A stretch of DNA of 36,720 bases from an uncultured Clostridia bacterium. Its GTDB lineage: Bacteria > Bacillota > Clostridia > TANB77 > CAG-508. Below, piece by piece: positions 1-7,510 of the stretch. The notes beneath the pieces were generated by a model, which had not been told where the DNA came from, searched no databases, and saw only the letters and a list, made by a program, of their open reading frames with translations. The stretch covers positions 1-36,720 of the forward strand of contig CANQJY010000002.1 in NCBI GenBank assembly GCA_947624365.1, given 5' to 3'. Position 1 is the first letter of the stretch. Every line of letters starts with the position of its first letter. Both the position numbers and the translations under genes were made by a program.

Positions 1-31
1 GTCCCCAGTTCGAATCTGGGAAGTGGCTCCA
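1..31 (+). tRNA. tRNA 3' end, probably tRNA-Thr (partial)
   Basis: Only the T arm and the acceptor 3' strand are inside the window. The T stem is CCCAG/CTGGG around the loop TTCGAAT, followed by AAGTGGC, a T discriminator and an encoded CCA. The implied 5' acceptor strand GCCACTT with U73 fits clostridial tRNA-Thr best; tRNA-Gly is an alternative because it also often carries U73. The anticodon lies outside the window, so the identity is inferred. Confidence 0.6.
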
Positions 32-36
32 ATAAG

Positions 37-73
37 GTCAGTAGTCTTGAATTATCTTGGTTGCTGGCTTTTT
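37..73 (+). terminator. Probable terminator after the tRNA
   Basis: The arms GTCAGTAG (37-44) and TTGCTGGC (61-68) pair over 8 positions, including G-U pairs, around a 16-nt loop and are followed by five T. It would end the transcript of the partial tRNA. It is weaker than the other terminators in the window. Confidence 0.4.
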
Positions 74-92
74 ATTTAAAAATAAACTAGAG

Positions 93-119
93 AGTATGTG
101 TATAATAAATGCACATACT
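93..119 (+). promoter_or_regulatory. Palindrome over a TATAAT -10 box upstream of the SDR gene
   Basis: The arms AGTATGTG (93-100) and CACATACT (112-119) form a perfect 8-bp inverted repeat separated by 11 nt. The spacer begins with TATAAT (101-106), a good -10 element about 30 nt before the SDR start codon. No convincing -35 is visible. An inverted repeat centred on a -10 box is the usual layout of a repressor operator; that function is inferred. Confidence 0.4.
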
Positions 120-136
120 TTTTAAAAGGAGAGAAT

Positions 137-871
137 ATGGAAAGACAAGTAATTATAGTAACAGGGGGAGCTAGAGGAATAGGGAAAGAAATAGTAAAGA
201 CACTTGCAACTGAGGGGCATATTATTATTTGTAATTATAACAAGTCAGAAAAACAAGCAATAGAATTAAAAAAAGAATTAGAGCCAAAAGGAATACAAAT
301 AGAAATATTTCAAGCAAATATTACCAAAAAAGAAGAATGTGCAAAATTAGTTCAATTTACATTAGATAAATACAAAAAAATAAACGGACTAATAAATAAT
401 GCAGGAATTGACAAAATTCAAATGATAACAGAAGCAACAAGACAAGATTGGGATGAAATAATAAATACAAATTTATATGGTGCATTTTGTATGTGTCAAG
501 AAGTTGCAAAAGGCATGATAAAAAATCACAAAGGATGGATTATTAATATTTCGTCTATTTGGGGACAAGTAGGAGCATCTATGGAAGTAATATATTCTAT
601 TTCAAAAGCAGGGATGGATGGAATGACAAAAGCATTAGCTAAAGAACTAGGACCATCAGGAATTCGAGTTAATTCAATTGCACCTGGTGCAATTGATACA
701 GATATGAATGCTAATTTAACAAAACAGGAGTTAAAAGAATTAGAACAAGAAATTTTATTAGAGAAAATAGGAAAGCCATCAGATATTGCAAAATGCGTAA
801 AATGGTTAGTAGAAGATGAATATACAACAGGACAAATAATATCAGTTAATGGAGGATGGGTAATTACATAA
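137..871 (+). CDS. SDR family oxidoreductase (FabG-like)
   Basis: This is a 244-residue classical short-chain dehydrogenase/reductase. It has the Rossmann cofactor motif TGGARGIG near residues 9-16, the structural NNAG motif (INNAGID), the catalytic Ser in the ISSIWG strand, and the catalytic YxxxK in YSISKAG. The IAPGAIDTDM segment and C-terminal NGGW are typical of 3-oxoacyl-ACP reductase-like members. The ATG at 137 is preferred over the in-frame GTG at 98 because AAAGGAGAG lies just upstream and the earlier codon falls inside the promoter palindrome. It is monocistronic and converges on the CBM gene. No other fatty-acid synthesis genes are nearby, so the substrate cannot be named. Confidence 0.9.
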   Translation: MERQVIIVTGGARGIGKEIVKTLATEGHIIICNYNKSEKQAIELKKELEPKGIQIEIFQANITKKEECAKLVQFTLDKYKKINGLINNAGIDKIQMITEATRQDWDEIINTNLYGAFCMCQEVAKGMIKNHKGWIINISSIWGQVGASMEVIYSISKAGMDGMTKALAKELGPSGIRVNSIAPGAIDTDMNANLTKQELKELEQEILLEKIGKPSDIAKCVKWLVEDEYTTGQIISVNGGWVIT

Positions 872-885
872 AAATACAAAAAAAT

Positions 886-915
886 GCTCACATTGATTAA
901 TTTTTCAATGTGAGC
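886..915 (-). terminator. Terminator between convergent genes
   Basis: A perfect 11-bp stem (886-896 with 905-915) surrounds an 8-nt loop. On the minus strand it is followed by seven T, which makes it a good terminator for the CBM gene. On the plus strand it could also stop transcription from the SDR gene, but the following T tract is poor. Confidence 0.8.
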
Positions 916-922
916 TATATTA

Positions 923-1396
923 TTATTCATTAACTTGTTTAGGCTTTCTTTTATAATTACCGGAAATTAATTTTGGAAGATAAGTAATAATTTTGTATAC
1001 TGCCAAACGTACTTTTTTACTCCATAAATAAGATCTTCTTAATTTTCTAGCTGTTCCTAGTGTGTTAGCTTCTTCTTCTAAAACAAGTAATTCAGTTTGA
1101 GGTTTTTCTATTTCAAATATATAATTTTGACCTTCATTATTATCCCATTCACCAGCTTCATTTCTAAAACAGAAATTAAAAGTTTCACCACAACCTAAAG
1201 TCAATTCAGCTTGAAATCCTAATTCTGTTTTCTGCATTTTTATTTCATTAATATCATCCCAATCTAAGCCAAAGCCATAATGAATAAAAACATCTTCACA
1301 ACCATCCTGAAAAAACTTACCAGTGTAAGATATCTTAACATCAGTATTCTCAATTAGTTTATCTGTATTAAAAAATATATTTTTCATTAATTCCAT
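923..1396 (-). CDS. Single-domain CBM25/53-like (starch-binding) protein
   Basis: This is a 157-residue protein. Residues about 15-95 resemble a family 25/53 carbohydrate-binding module: VFIHYGFGLDWDDI, then the LGCGETFNFCFRN strand and the GEWDNNEGQNY motif that ends such modules. No signal peptide or membrane segment is visible, so it is probably cytoplasmic and could bind glycogen or another alpha-glucan. The C-terminal 60 residues are basic (RKLRRSYLWSKKVR...KRKPKQ) and unassigned. The start at 1396 has AAGGAG 9 nt upstream. It has its own promoter and terminator. The fold assignment is from motif recognition; the ligand is inferred. Confidence 0.7.
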   Translation of the reverse strand: MELMKNIFFNTDKLIENTDVKISYTGKFFQDGCEDVFIHYGFGLDWDDINEIKMQKTELGFQAELTLGCGETFNFCFRNEAGEWDNNEGQNYIFEIEKPQTELLVLEEEANTLGTARKLRRSYLWSKKVRLAVYKIITYLPKLISGNYKRKPKQVNE

Positions 1397-1431
1397 TTCT
1401 TAAAACTCCTTATTTATCTTTTGCTATCAAC

Positions 1432-1460
1432 ATTATAATATTAAATTCTACAATGTTCAA
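1432..1460 (-). promoter_or_regulatory. Promoter of the CBM gene
   Basis: Read on the minus strand: TTGAAC (1455-1460), a 17-bp spacer, then TATAAT (1432-1437). It lies about 35 nt before the start codon. Confidence 0.7.
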
Positions 1461-1588
1461 GTATTTTTATCAAAAATTTCAAAAAAATTGTCAAATTTTT
1501 TTGAAAGGGAATAAATCCAATCTGCAAACATGTGATAAAATATAGGGTTTTAGCAATTTTAAATAAATCAAAAAATAACAAAAAAATA

Positions 1589-1617
1589 TTGTAAAAAACA
1601 TTTTTTTGTGGTAATAT
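1589..1617 (+). promoter_or_regulatory. Promoter of the VanW gene
   Basis: TTGTAA (1589-1594), a 17-bp spacer, then TAATAT (1612-1617). The predicted leader is only about 20 nt and contains GAGGGGAG as the ribosome binding site. Confidence 0.65.
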
Positions 1618-1643
1618 AAAAAAGAAGGATGAGGGGAGATATT

Positions 1644-3443
1644 ATGGAAAAGGAAACTGTACAAGAAAATGCACAAAAAACAGAAACAAAATTCAATCAT
1701 ATTCAGAATCAACCAAAAAAAGTAGAAAAAAATTTAGAAAAAATGATTGAAAAAACAAAAAAGAAAAGAAAAATAAAACTTACAGTTATAATTACAATTA
1801 TTACAATAATTGTTTTAGCAATAGTTGTTTCTACAATATTTGCATTATTAAATATGAATAAAACAACTATTGTAAGTGGTGTAAAAATTGAAGGAATAGA
1901 AATGTCAGGCTTAAGTAAAGAACAAGCAAAAGGAAAACTAGAAACAATTTACCAAGAAAAATTAGAAAAAGAAATTCCAGTACAATATCAAGATTATGAA
2001 ACAACTATAAATGCAACACTATTAGAGACAACATATAAAATAGATGAAGCTGTAGAACAAGCCTTAAAAATAGGTAGAAACAGTAACATATTTGTAAACA
2101 ACTATGAAATTTTAGGAGCTTTATTAGGAAAAACAAATATAAATGTTGAAATGGAATTAAATGAAGAAATTGCAAGAAAAACAATTGAAGATATTGGAAC
2201 AAATTTACCAGGAGTAATGATAGATTCAGCATATTATATAGAAGAAGGAAAATTAACAATTACAAAAGGACAAAAAGGAGTAAAAATTAATACAGATTTA
2301 ATGTTAGACAAAATTAAAGAGAATTTAAGCAATATTGAAATAAAAGATGAATATATAAAAATACCAATCACTGAAAAAAGTCCAGATAAAATAGATATTG
2401 ATGCAATACATGGAGAAGTATATAGAGAAGTGCAAAATGCATATTATACGAAAGATCCATTTACAATTCATCCAGAAGTAGAAGGAATAGACTTTGACCT
2501 CGAAGCAGCTAGAAAATTATTAGAAGAAGACCAAGAACAATATGTAATAGACTTAATTATTACAAAACCAAAAATAACAACAGATCAAATTGGAACAGAA
2601 GCATTTCCAGATCAATTGGCAATATTTAAAACAAATTATGATGGTGGAGATGTAGATAGAACTACAAATTTAAGATTAGCATGTGAAAAGATTAATGGAA
2701 AAGTAGTATTAGCAGGAGAAACATTTTCATATAATAAAACATTAGGGCCACGATCAGCAGCTACAGGATATAAAAATGCAAAAGTATATTCTGCAGGGCA
2801 AGTTGTAGATGGTATTGGAGGAGGAATTTGTCAAATATCATCAACATTATATAATGCAGTATTAAGAGCAAATTTGGAAATTGTAGAAAGAAAAAATCAT
2901 CAATTTGTTACATCATATGTAGATGCAGGAATGGATGCAACAGTAGTATATGGAATGACAGACTTTAAATTTAAAAATACAAGACAATATCCAATCAAAA
3001 TCATAGCATCAGCTAAAAATGGGGTAGCAACAGTAGCTATTTATGGAATTAAAGAGGCAGAAGAATATACATTTTCTTTTAGAACAGTAACAGTTTCAAC
3101 AATACCAACAACAACAAAATATATAGAAGATTCAACAATCGCAGCAGGAGTAGAAGTTATAAAGCAAAAAGGAGTAAATGGAAAGAAAACAGAAACATAT
3201 ATGATAAAAATGTTAAATGGAAAAGTTATATCATCAACATTGTTATCAAAAGACACATATGATGCTATGCAAAAAATCATCTTAAGAGGAACAAAAGGGG
3301 CAAATAAAAATACGAACACTAATACAACAACCCAAAACAAACCAACTCAAACACCAGCAACAAATACTAATACAGTTACAAATACTTCAGTAAATACAGT
3401 AGAAACAAATGTAAGTGCAGAAACTAAAAATGAGATAAACTAA
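1644..3443 (+). CDS. VanW family membrane-anchored cell-wall protein
   Basis: This is a 599-residue protein. A lysine-rich cytoplasmic N-terminus precedes one transmembrane helix at about residues 46-69. The extracellular part starts with a putative peptidoglycan-binding-like region (about 75-320). The VanW domain follows at about 330-450, with YDGGDVDRTTNLRLAC, GETFSYN, GIGGGICQISSTLYNAVLRA and ATVVYGMTDFKFKNT. A G5-like segment covers about 480-560 (KQKGVNGKKT...GKVISSTLLS), and a Thr/Asn-rich tail ends the protein. ATG 1644 is chosen over 1629 because GGGGAG sits 5-6 nt upstream of it. VanW proteins are common in Clostridia outside van clusters, and nothing here suggests glycopeptide resistance. 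Their biochemical role is unknown; a role at the cell wall is inferred. Confidence 0.9.
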   Translation: MEKETVQENAQKTETKFNHIQNQPKKVEKNLEKMIEKTKKKRKIKLTVIITIITIIVLAIVVSTIFALLNMNKTTIVSGVKIEGIEMSGLSKEQAKGKLETIYQEKLEKEIPVQYQDYETTINATLLETTYKIDEAVEQALKIGRNSNIFVNNYEILGALLGKTNINVEMELNEEIARKTIEDIGTNLPGVMIDSAYYIEEGKLTITKGQKGVKINTDLMLDKIKENLSNIEIKDEYIKIPITEKSPDKIDIDAIHGEVYREVQNAYYTKDPFTIHPEVEGIDFDLEAARKLLEEDQEQYVIDLIITKPKITTDQIGTEAFPDQLAIFKTNYDGGDVDRTTNLRLACEKINGKVVLAGETFSYNKTLGPRSAATGYKNAKVYSAGQVVDGIGGGICQISSTLYNAVLRANLEIVERKNHQFVTSYVDAGMDATVVYGMTDFKFKNTRQYPIKIIASAKNGVATVAIYGIKEAEEYTFSFRTVTVSTIPTTTKYIEDSTIAAGVEVIKQKGVNGKKTETYMIKMLNGKVISSTLLSKDTYDAMQKIILRGTKGANKNTNTNTTTQNKPTQTPATNTNTVTNTSVNTVETNVSAETKNEIN

Positions 3444-3469
3444 AAGAACTTCACCAAGAAGTTCTTTTT
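3442..3469 (+). terminator. Terminator of the VanW gene
   Basis: An 11-bp stem (3442-3452 with 3458-3468) begins inside the stop codon, has a 5-nt loop and ends in a T run. Confidence 0.85.
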
Positions 3470-3488
3470 AAACTCTATAAAAATAGTA

Positions 3489-3518
3489 TTGACAAAATTG
3501 CTAAAAAGGTATTATAAT
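3489..3518 (+). promoter_or_regulatory. Promoter of tRNA-Lys
   Basis: Consensus TTGACA (3489-3494), an 18-bp spacer and TATAAT (3513-3518), ending 17 nt before the tRNA. This is the strong promoter expected for a single stable RNA gene. Confidence 0.85.
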
Positions 3519-3535
3519 AAATATGCGCAAAATTT

Positions 3536-3611
3536 GGGCCATTAGCTCAGTTGGTAGAGCAGCAGACTCTTAATCTGACGGTCGGAGGTTCGAACCCTCT
3601 ATGGCTCACCA
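3536..3611 (+). tRNA. tRNA-Lys (CTT)
   Basis: The full cloverleaf is visible. The acceptor GGGCCAT pairs with ATGGCTC (one G-U), the D arm is GCTC/GAGC, and the anticodon loop CTCTTAA gives CTT. The T arm is GGAGG-TTCGAAC-CCTCT, and CCA is encoded. The sequence closely follows Firmicute tRNA-Lys. The top pair of the anticodon stem (G27-A43) is mismatched. Confidence 0.95.
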
Positions 3612-3615
3612 TTTC

Positions 3616-3652
3616 AGAGATTTTAAATCTAAGTATTTAAAATCTCTTTTTT
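3616..3652 (+). terminator. Terminator of tRNA-Lys
   Basis: A 13-bp perfect stem (3616-3628 with 3635-3647), a 6-nt loop and a T run. Confidence 0.85.
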
Positions 3653-3733
3653 CAATTAGCCACAAGATTTAATAAAATTAATAATTGAAAAAATAATAAA
3701 ATAAATGATATATTATTAGAATTAGGGAACGAA

Positions 3734-3762
3734 TTGAAATTTAAGCAAAAATATAGTATAAT
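3734..3762 (+). promoter_or_regulatory. Promoter of the DUF1385 gene
   Basis: TTGAAA (3734-3739), a 17-bp spacer and TATAAT (3757-3762). Because the -35 box overlaps the upstream in-frame TTG at 3734, that codon cannot be the start of this gene. Confidence 0.75.
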
Positions 3763-3796
3763 AATGGTAATAAATTGCAAAAAAGGAGATAAGCAT

Positions 3797-4501
3797 ATGA
3801 AAACAAAAAAAATAATAAAGGAGGCCGTCTCGAAACCAGATGGAATAATCTTTTATTCAAACAATTATCCATTGGTTGGCGTGATGAGTTTTCAAGATAA
3901 ATCTGGAAAAGTTCAAACAAAAAAAGTTATACGGATAGAACAAAGCAACCGCATAACTCTAAGAGAAAAACAAATAAAATTGTTACTAGAGGTGATGCTT
4001 ATAGTTATAGGAGCGATAACAAACATAGGATGCTTTATGGCTTCCATATATTTTGTTTTATTCGTATCAACCCATTTAACTATAGTATTAAAAAACGATA
4101 AGGCAACAGGAAAGTACCACGCGGCAGAGCATAAGGCAATTGCAGCATATGAAAAGTATCAGAGAGTGCCAAACTTAGAAGAAGTAAGAACTTTTTCTAG
4201 GTTTTCCCCAAAATGCGGAAGTCGGTTTATCCTCAATGGTTTAGCAAAAAGAATCTGTTTTACTATAGATATATATGTGATATTTCAAAATATAATTATG
4301 GGTATTTTTCTTTTACTTATAATAGAAATGATCATGTATATAGCAAAAAAAACAGGCTGTTATAAATATCTGCAAATATTTGTAACATCAAAACCAACGG
4401 ATAAAGAGTTAGAAGTCGCGATTGCTGGTCTTCAGCAGTTTGAGGTGATGGAACAAGAGCTTACAAGTGAACACGGAATATCTATCATAAAAACTAACTG
4501 A
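3797..4501 (+). CDS. Divergent DUF1385 (YqhQ-like) membrane protein
   Basis: This is a 234-residue protein. The core KYHAAEHKAIAAYEK followed by RFSPKCGSRFIL matches the DUF1385 signature (YHGAEHK...CYE, then a CG-containing segment). Two hydrophobic stretches lie at about residues 60-95, before the signature, and about 155-185, after it. Family members are usually nearer 300 residues and begin with a conserved GGQAVMEGVMMRG-type region, which is missing here. ATG 3797 has AGGAG 8 nt upstream. Codon use looks less A-biased than in the neighbours (GCG, CGG, GGC, GTC are frequent), and the gene lies next to a tRNA, so acquisition by transfer is possible. The family has been suggested to be metal-dependent, but its function is not established. 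Confidence 0.75.
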   Translation: MKTKKIIKEAVSKPDGIIFYSNNYPLVGVMSFQDKSGKVQTKKVIRIEQSNRITLREKQIKLLLEVMLIVIGAITNIGCFMASIYFVLFVSTHLTIVLKNDKATGKYHAAEHKAIAAYEKYQRVPNLEEVRTFSRFSPKCGSRFILNGLAKRICFTIDIYVIFQNIIMGIFLLLIIEMIMYIAKKTGCYKYLQIFVTSKPTDKELEVAIAGLQQFEVMEQELTSEHGISIIKTN

Positions 4502-4515
4502 TGGTAAAATCTCCT

Positions 4516-4553
4516 AGGAACCCGAAACCTAAATTAGTTAGGGTTCCTTTTTT
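4516..4553 (+). terminator. Terminator of the DUF1385 gene
   Basis: AGGAACCC (4516-4523) pairs with GGGTTCCT (4541-4548) and is followed by TTTTT. The 17-nt loop contains a nested alternative pairing. Confidence 0.8.
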
Positions 4554-4574
4554 ATTTAAAAAAAGACAAAAATA

Positions 4575-4603
4575 TTGCCAAATGTAAAAAAATGAGATAT
4601 AAT
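4575..4603 (+). promoter_or_regulatory. Promoter of metK
   Basis: TTGCCA (4575-4580), a 17-bp spacer and TATAAT (4598-4603), about 30 nt before the start codon. The space between the preceding terminator and metK is too short for a SAM riboswitch. Confidence 0.8.
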
Positions 4604-4632
4604 ACCAAAAAACAAAAAAGGAGTAATAAAAA

Positions 4633-5757
4633 ATGAGCAAATATTATTTTACAAGCGAAAGCGTAACAGAGGGGCATCCAGACAAATTATGTGACTACAT
4701 ATCAGATAGTATTTTAGATGAATATATAGAAAAAGATCCAAGAGCAAGAGTTGCAATTGAAACATTTGCAGCAAAAAACGAAATCACTATTGCAGGACAA
4801 GTTACATCAACAGCTAATATAAATAAAAAAGGAATAGAAGAAATAGTAAGAAACACAATAAAAGAAATAGGATATGAAAATAGTGAGATAGACTTAGATT
4901 ACAAAACTTGCGAAATTAATATAAATATAACAGAACAAAGTGCAGACATTGCGCTAGGTGTAGACATAGGAGGAGCAGGAGATCAAGGTATTATGTTTGG
5001 ATATGCTACCGACGAAACTCCAAATTATATGCCATATCCAATAGCAACAGCACATAAACTAGCAAAAAAATTAACACAAGTAAGAAAAGACGGAACAATT
5101 CCATATATAAGGCCAGACGGCAAAACACAAGTAACCGTAGAATATGAAAATGAAAAACCAAAAAGAATAGAAAACATTTTAATTTCCATACAGCACACAG
5201 AAGAAGCTGATTTGGAAACATTGAAAAAAGACATAAAAGAATATGTAATAAAGGCAGTAATTCCAGAAAATATGATAGATGAAAAAACAAAAATATATAT
5301 TAATCCAACAGGAAGATTTATAATAGGAGGACCTTTAGGAGATACAGGATTAACGGGAAGAAAAATTATAGTAGATACATATGGTGGAATGGCAAGACAT
5401 GGAGGAGGAGCATTTTCAGGGAAAGATCCAAGTAAAGTAGATAGATCAGGAGCATACATGTTAAGACATATAGCAAAAAACATAGTAGCAAATGGTCTAG
5501 CAAAAAAATGTGAAATACAAATTTCATATGCAATAGGAATGAAAGAACCGCTATCAATTTGGATAAATACTTACGGAACAAACACAATTCCAGAAGATGA
5601 GATAATAGAAATAATACAACAAAACTTCGATTTAACACCAGATGGAATTATAAGATACCTAGATTTACAGAAACCAATTTACAAATTGACAACAAACTAC
5701 GGACATTTTGGAAAAACCGAATTACCATGGGAAAGAATAATAAAATTAGAAAAATAA
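4633..5757 (+). CDS. metK: S-adenosylmethionine synthetase
   Basis: MetK makes S-adenosylmethionine from methionine and ATP. The family signatures are all present: TSESVTEGHPDKLCDYISDSILD at the N-terminus, the ATP-binding GGAGDQGIMFGYA, and the P-loop-like GGGAFSGKDPSKVDRSGAYM, with GGPLGDTGLTGRKIIVDTYGG before it. The start at 4633 has AAAGGAG upstream. At 374 residues it is about 10-25 shorter than usual MetK, with the shortfall spread over internal loops, and the C-terminus (GHFGKTELPWE) is intact. It is monocistronic with its own promoter and terminator. Confidence 0.97.
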   Translation: MSKYYFTSESVTEGHPDKLCDYISDSILDEYIEKDPRARVAIETFAAKNEITIAGQVTSTANINKKGIEEIVRNTIKEIGYENSEIDLDYKTCEININITEQSADIALGVDIGGAGDQGIMFGYATDETPNYMPYPIATAHKLAKKLTQVRKDGTIPYIRPDGKTQVTVEYENEKPKRIENILISIQHTEEADLETLKKDIKEYVIKAVIPENMIDEKTKIYINPTGRFIIGGPLGDTGLTGRKIIVDTYGGMARHGGGAFSGKDPSKVDRSGAYMLRHIAKNIVANGLAKKCEIQISYAIGMKEPLSIWINTYGTNTIPEDEIIEIIQQNFDLTPDGIIRYLDLQKPIYKLTTNYGHFGKTELPWERIIKLEK

Positions 5758-5789
5758 AGAGAGTTCATTTTAATTTGAACTCTCTTTTC
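5758..5789. terminator. Bidirectional terminator, metK / capA-like
   Basis: A 10-bp perfect stem (5758-5767 with 5776-5785) and an 8-nt loop follow the metK stop and overlap the stop codon of the convergent CapA-type gene. T runs are present on both sides. Confidence 0.8.
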
Positions 5790-7092
5790 CAACAATTGAA
5801 TGAATTTTTTGAAGTTGAACTTTCAAATCTTGATATTTTGCTTGACCAATAGAAGTATCAGAGCCTTCTTCATAAAATGAAATTGTTTTTTCAATATCTA
5901 AAACTTTAAATTTATGTGTAGTAACATTTGGATTTTTATACATATGAATAGGAGTATAAGTAACACTATCAATAGAAATTTTATCATCATCATTACGAGT
6001 TATTCGTAAATTTAATATAATAGAATTGCGAGTATTTTCGGCATTTTGATCACAAATAAAATTTCCTAAAGCATAAATCACAAAACAATCTTTAGTTGAA
6101 CCATCAGATAAAGTAACAGTCCTCTTTTCCATTGGCTCTAAGGTATGAGGGTGGTTTCCCAAAATAATATCAACACCATTTTGGAAAAGAAAATCAGCTA
6201 AATCTTTTTGCTCTTGATTTGCAGTTGTTCGATATTCCGTACCCCAATGCATACAAGCAACAATAAGTTGAGCACCTTCGGACTTTGCCTTATCCAATTG
6301 AGATTTTATAAAATCTCTATCAATCAAATTAACACAAAATGATTTATCACGGGGAATAGAAATTCCATTTGTACCATATGTATAATTCACAAAAGCAATT
6401 TTTGTTCCACGTACATATTGATATAAAATTTGTTCGCTATCTTCTTGAGTTTTATATGTACCAAGATGAGCCAAATGATAATTATCTAAAACATCAATAG
6501 TTCTAGACAATCCAGAAAATCCCATATCTAAACAATGATTACCAGCTGTAGAAAGTACATCAACACCAATTCTATGCAAACTATATGCTAAATTATCAGG
6601 AGAATTGAAAGTAGGATAATTACTATAACCTACATCTTCACCAGCAAAACTTGTTTCTAAGCTTCCAATTGTAATATCAGGAGATTGAGTATATTTTACA
6701 ATATCATCAAAAACATAAGAAAAATCATATTCTCCGGTAGTTTTATTATAAGCATCCCAATATTGAGTATTATGGCACATAACATCACCAATAGCACATA
6801 AAGTAAAAGATCGACTATCTTTAAAATTTGAAGAAACCGTATTTTCCTCTTGAGTATTTTCAATAATCTCATTTTGAACTGTTGAATTTGTTAAAGAAAG
6901 AACTTTTTGAGTATCATACTCAATGGCTTGTTTAGAAGCAGAAATAATATACAATCTTGTAGAAAAAAAGGCAATTAAAAATATCAAAAAGAAAATCAAT
7001 AATATGCAAACTATTTTTGAAGTATTAACTTTTAAAATACTTTTTAAAGTTACATTTTTCCTATTTTTTCTAGTTCTGGTATTTCTTGCCAT
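5770..7092 (-). CDS. CapA family protein (membrane-anchored metallophosphatase-like)
   Basis: This is a 440-residue protein. A basic N-terminus and one transmembrane helix (about residues 26-52) precede an extracellular CapA/PgsA-type domain. Visible motifs are LCAIGDVMCHNTQYW, TIGSLETSFAG, STAGNHCLDMG, CMHWGTEY and DIILGNHPHTLEPME, which are the metal-site positions of the calcineurin-like fold. CapA proteins are named for poly-gamma-glutamate capsule export in Bacillus, but no capB, capC or capE is nearby, so a capsule role is not supported. GAGGTGAT precedes the ATG at 7092. It converges on metK and shares its terminator. Confidence 0.88.
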   Translation of the reverse strand: MARNTRTRKNRKNVTLKSILKVNTSKIVCILLIFFLIFLIAFFSTRLYIISASKQAIEYDTQKVLSLTNSTVQNEIIENTQEENTVSSNFKDSRSFTLCAIGDVMCHNTQYWDAYNKTTGEYDFSYVFDDIVKYTQSPDITIGSLETSFAGEDVGYSNYPTFNSPDNLAYSLHRIGVDVLSTAGNHCLDMGFSGLSRTIDVLDNYHLAHLGTYKTQEDSEQILYQYVRGTKIAFVNYTYGTNGISIPRDKSFCVNLIDRDFIKSQLDKAKSEGAQLIVACMHWGTEYRTTANQEQKDLADFLFQNGVDIILGNHPHTLEPMEKRTVTLSDGSTKDCFVIYALGNFICDQNAENTRNSIILNLRITRNDDDKISIDSVTYTPIHMYKNPNVTTHKFKVLDIEKTISFYEEGSDTSIGQAKYQDLKVQLQKIHSIVGKESSN

Positions 7093-7222
7093 AGCATCAC
7101 CTCATACATGGATAATTTTTATCAAAATATAATAAAATAAAAAAAAAAGCAATCAAAATGTATAAAAAATGAAAAAAGGCATATCATAATAAAAAGAAAT
7201 GAAAAAGAAAGGGGTAAAAACC

Positions 7223-7411
7223 ATGAAAGTAATAGATAAAATAGCTTTAGTATTAGTCATCATTGGAGCTATCAACTGGGGGCTAATTGGCATTTTTAAT
7301 TTTAACTTAGTAGCAGCAATTTTTGGAGACATGACATTAATCTCAAGAATTATATACGGATTAGTAGGTGTTTCAGGATTATGGGCAATCAAATTATTAT
7401 TTGATGACTAA
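7223..7411 (+). CDS. DUF378 family small membrane protein
   Basis: This is a 62-residue protein with two hydrophobic helices. The sequence IDKIALVLVIIGAINWGLIGIFNFNLVAAIFG is the DUF378 signature (compare YuzA). AAGGGG lies 8 nt before the ATG at 7223, so the longer form from 7199 is not used. It is a single gene with a strong terminator, and its function is unknown. Confidence 0.88.
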   Translation: MKVIDKIALVLVIIGAINWGLIGIFNFNLVAAIFGDMTLISRIIYGLVGVSGLWAIKLLFDD

Positions 7412-7443
7412 AAAGAAATGAGAGAAATCTCATTTCTTTTTTT
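7411..7443 (+). terminator. Terminator of the DUF378 gene
   Basis: A 13-bp perfect stem (7411-7423 with 7428-7440) closed by a GAAA tetraloop and followed by T. Confidence 0.9.
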
Positions 7444-7449
7444 CTAAAC

Positions 7450-7478
7450 TTGAAAAATCCATAAAAATAAGATATAAT
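7450..7478 (+). promoter_or_regulatory. Promoter of the ABC-F / tex operon
   Basis: TTGAAA (7450-7455), a 17-bp spacer and TATAAT (7473-7478), about 30 nt before the ABC-F start. Confidence 0.8.
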
Positions 7479-7510
7479 AGGCAAGTACAAAACAAAAAGG
7501 AGGAAAAGCC

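Noticed and set aside
1644..3443. VanW protein as a sign of vancomycin resistance
   Set aside because: VanW-domain proteins are widespread in Clostridia; no vanH, vanA/B, vanX or vanRS genes are near.
4504..4632. SAM riboswitch upstream of metK
   Set aside because: Only about 80 nt separate the previous terminator from the start, and that space is taken by a promoter; no riboswitch fold is visible.
5770..7092. Poly-gamma-glutamate capsule locus
   Set aside because: Only a CapA-type protein is present; the capB/capC/capE synthase genes are missing.
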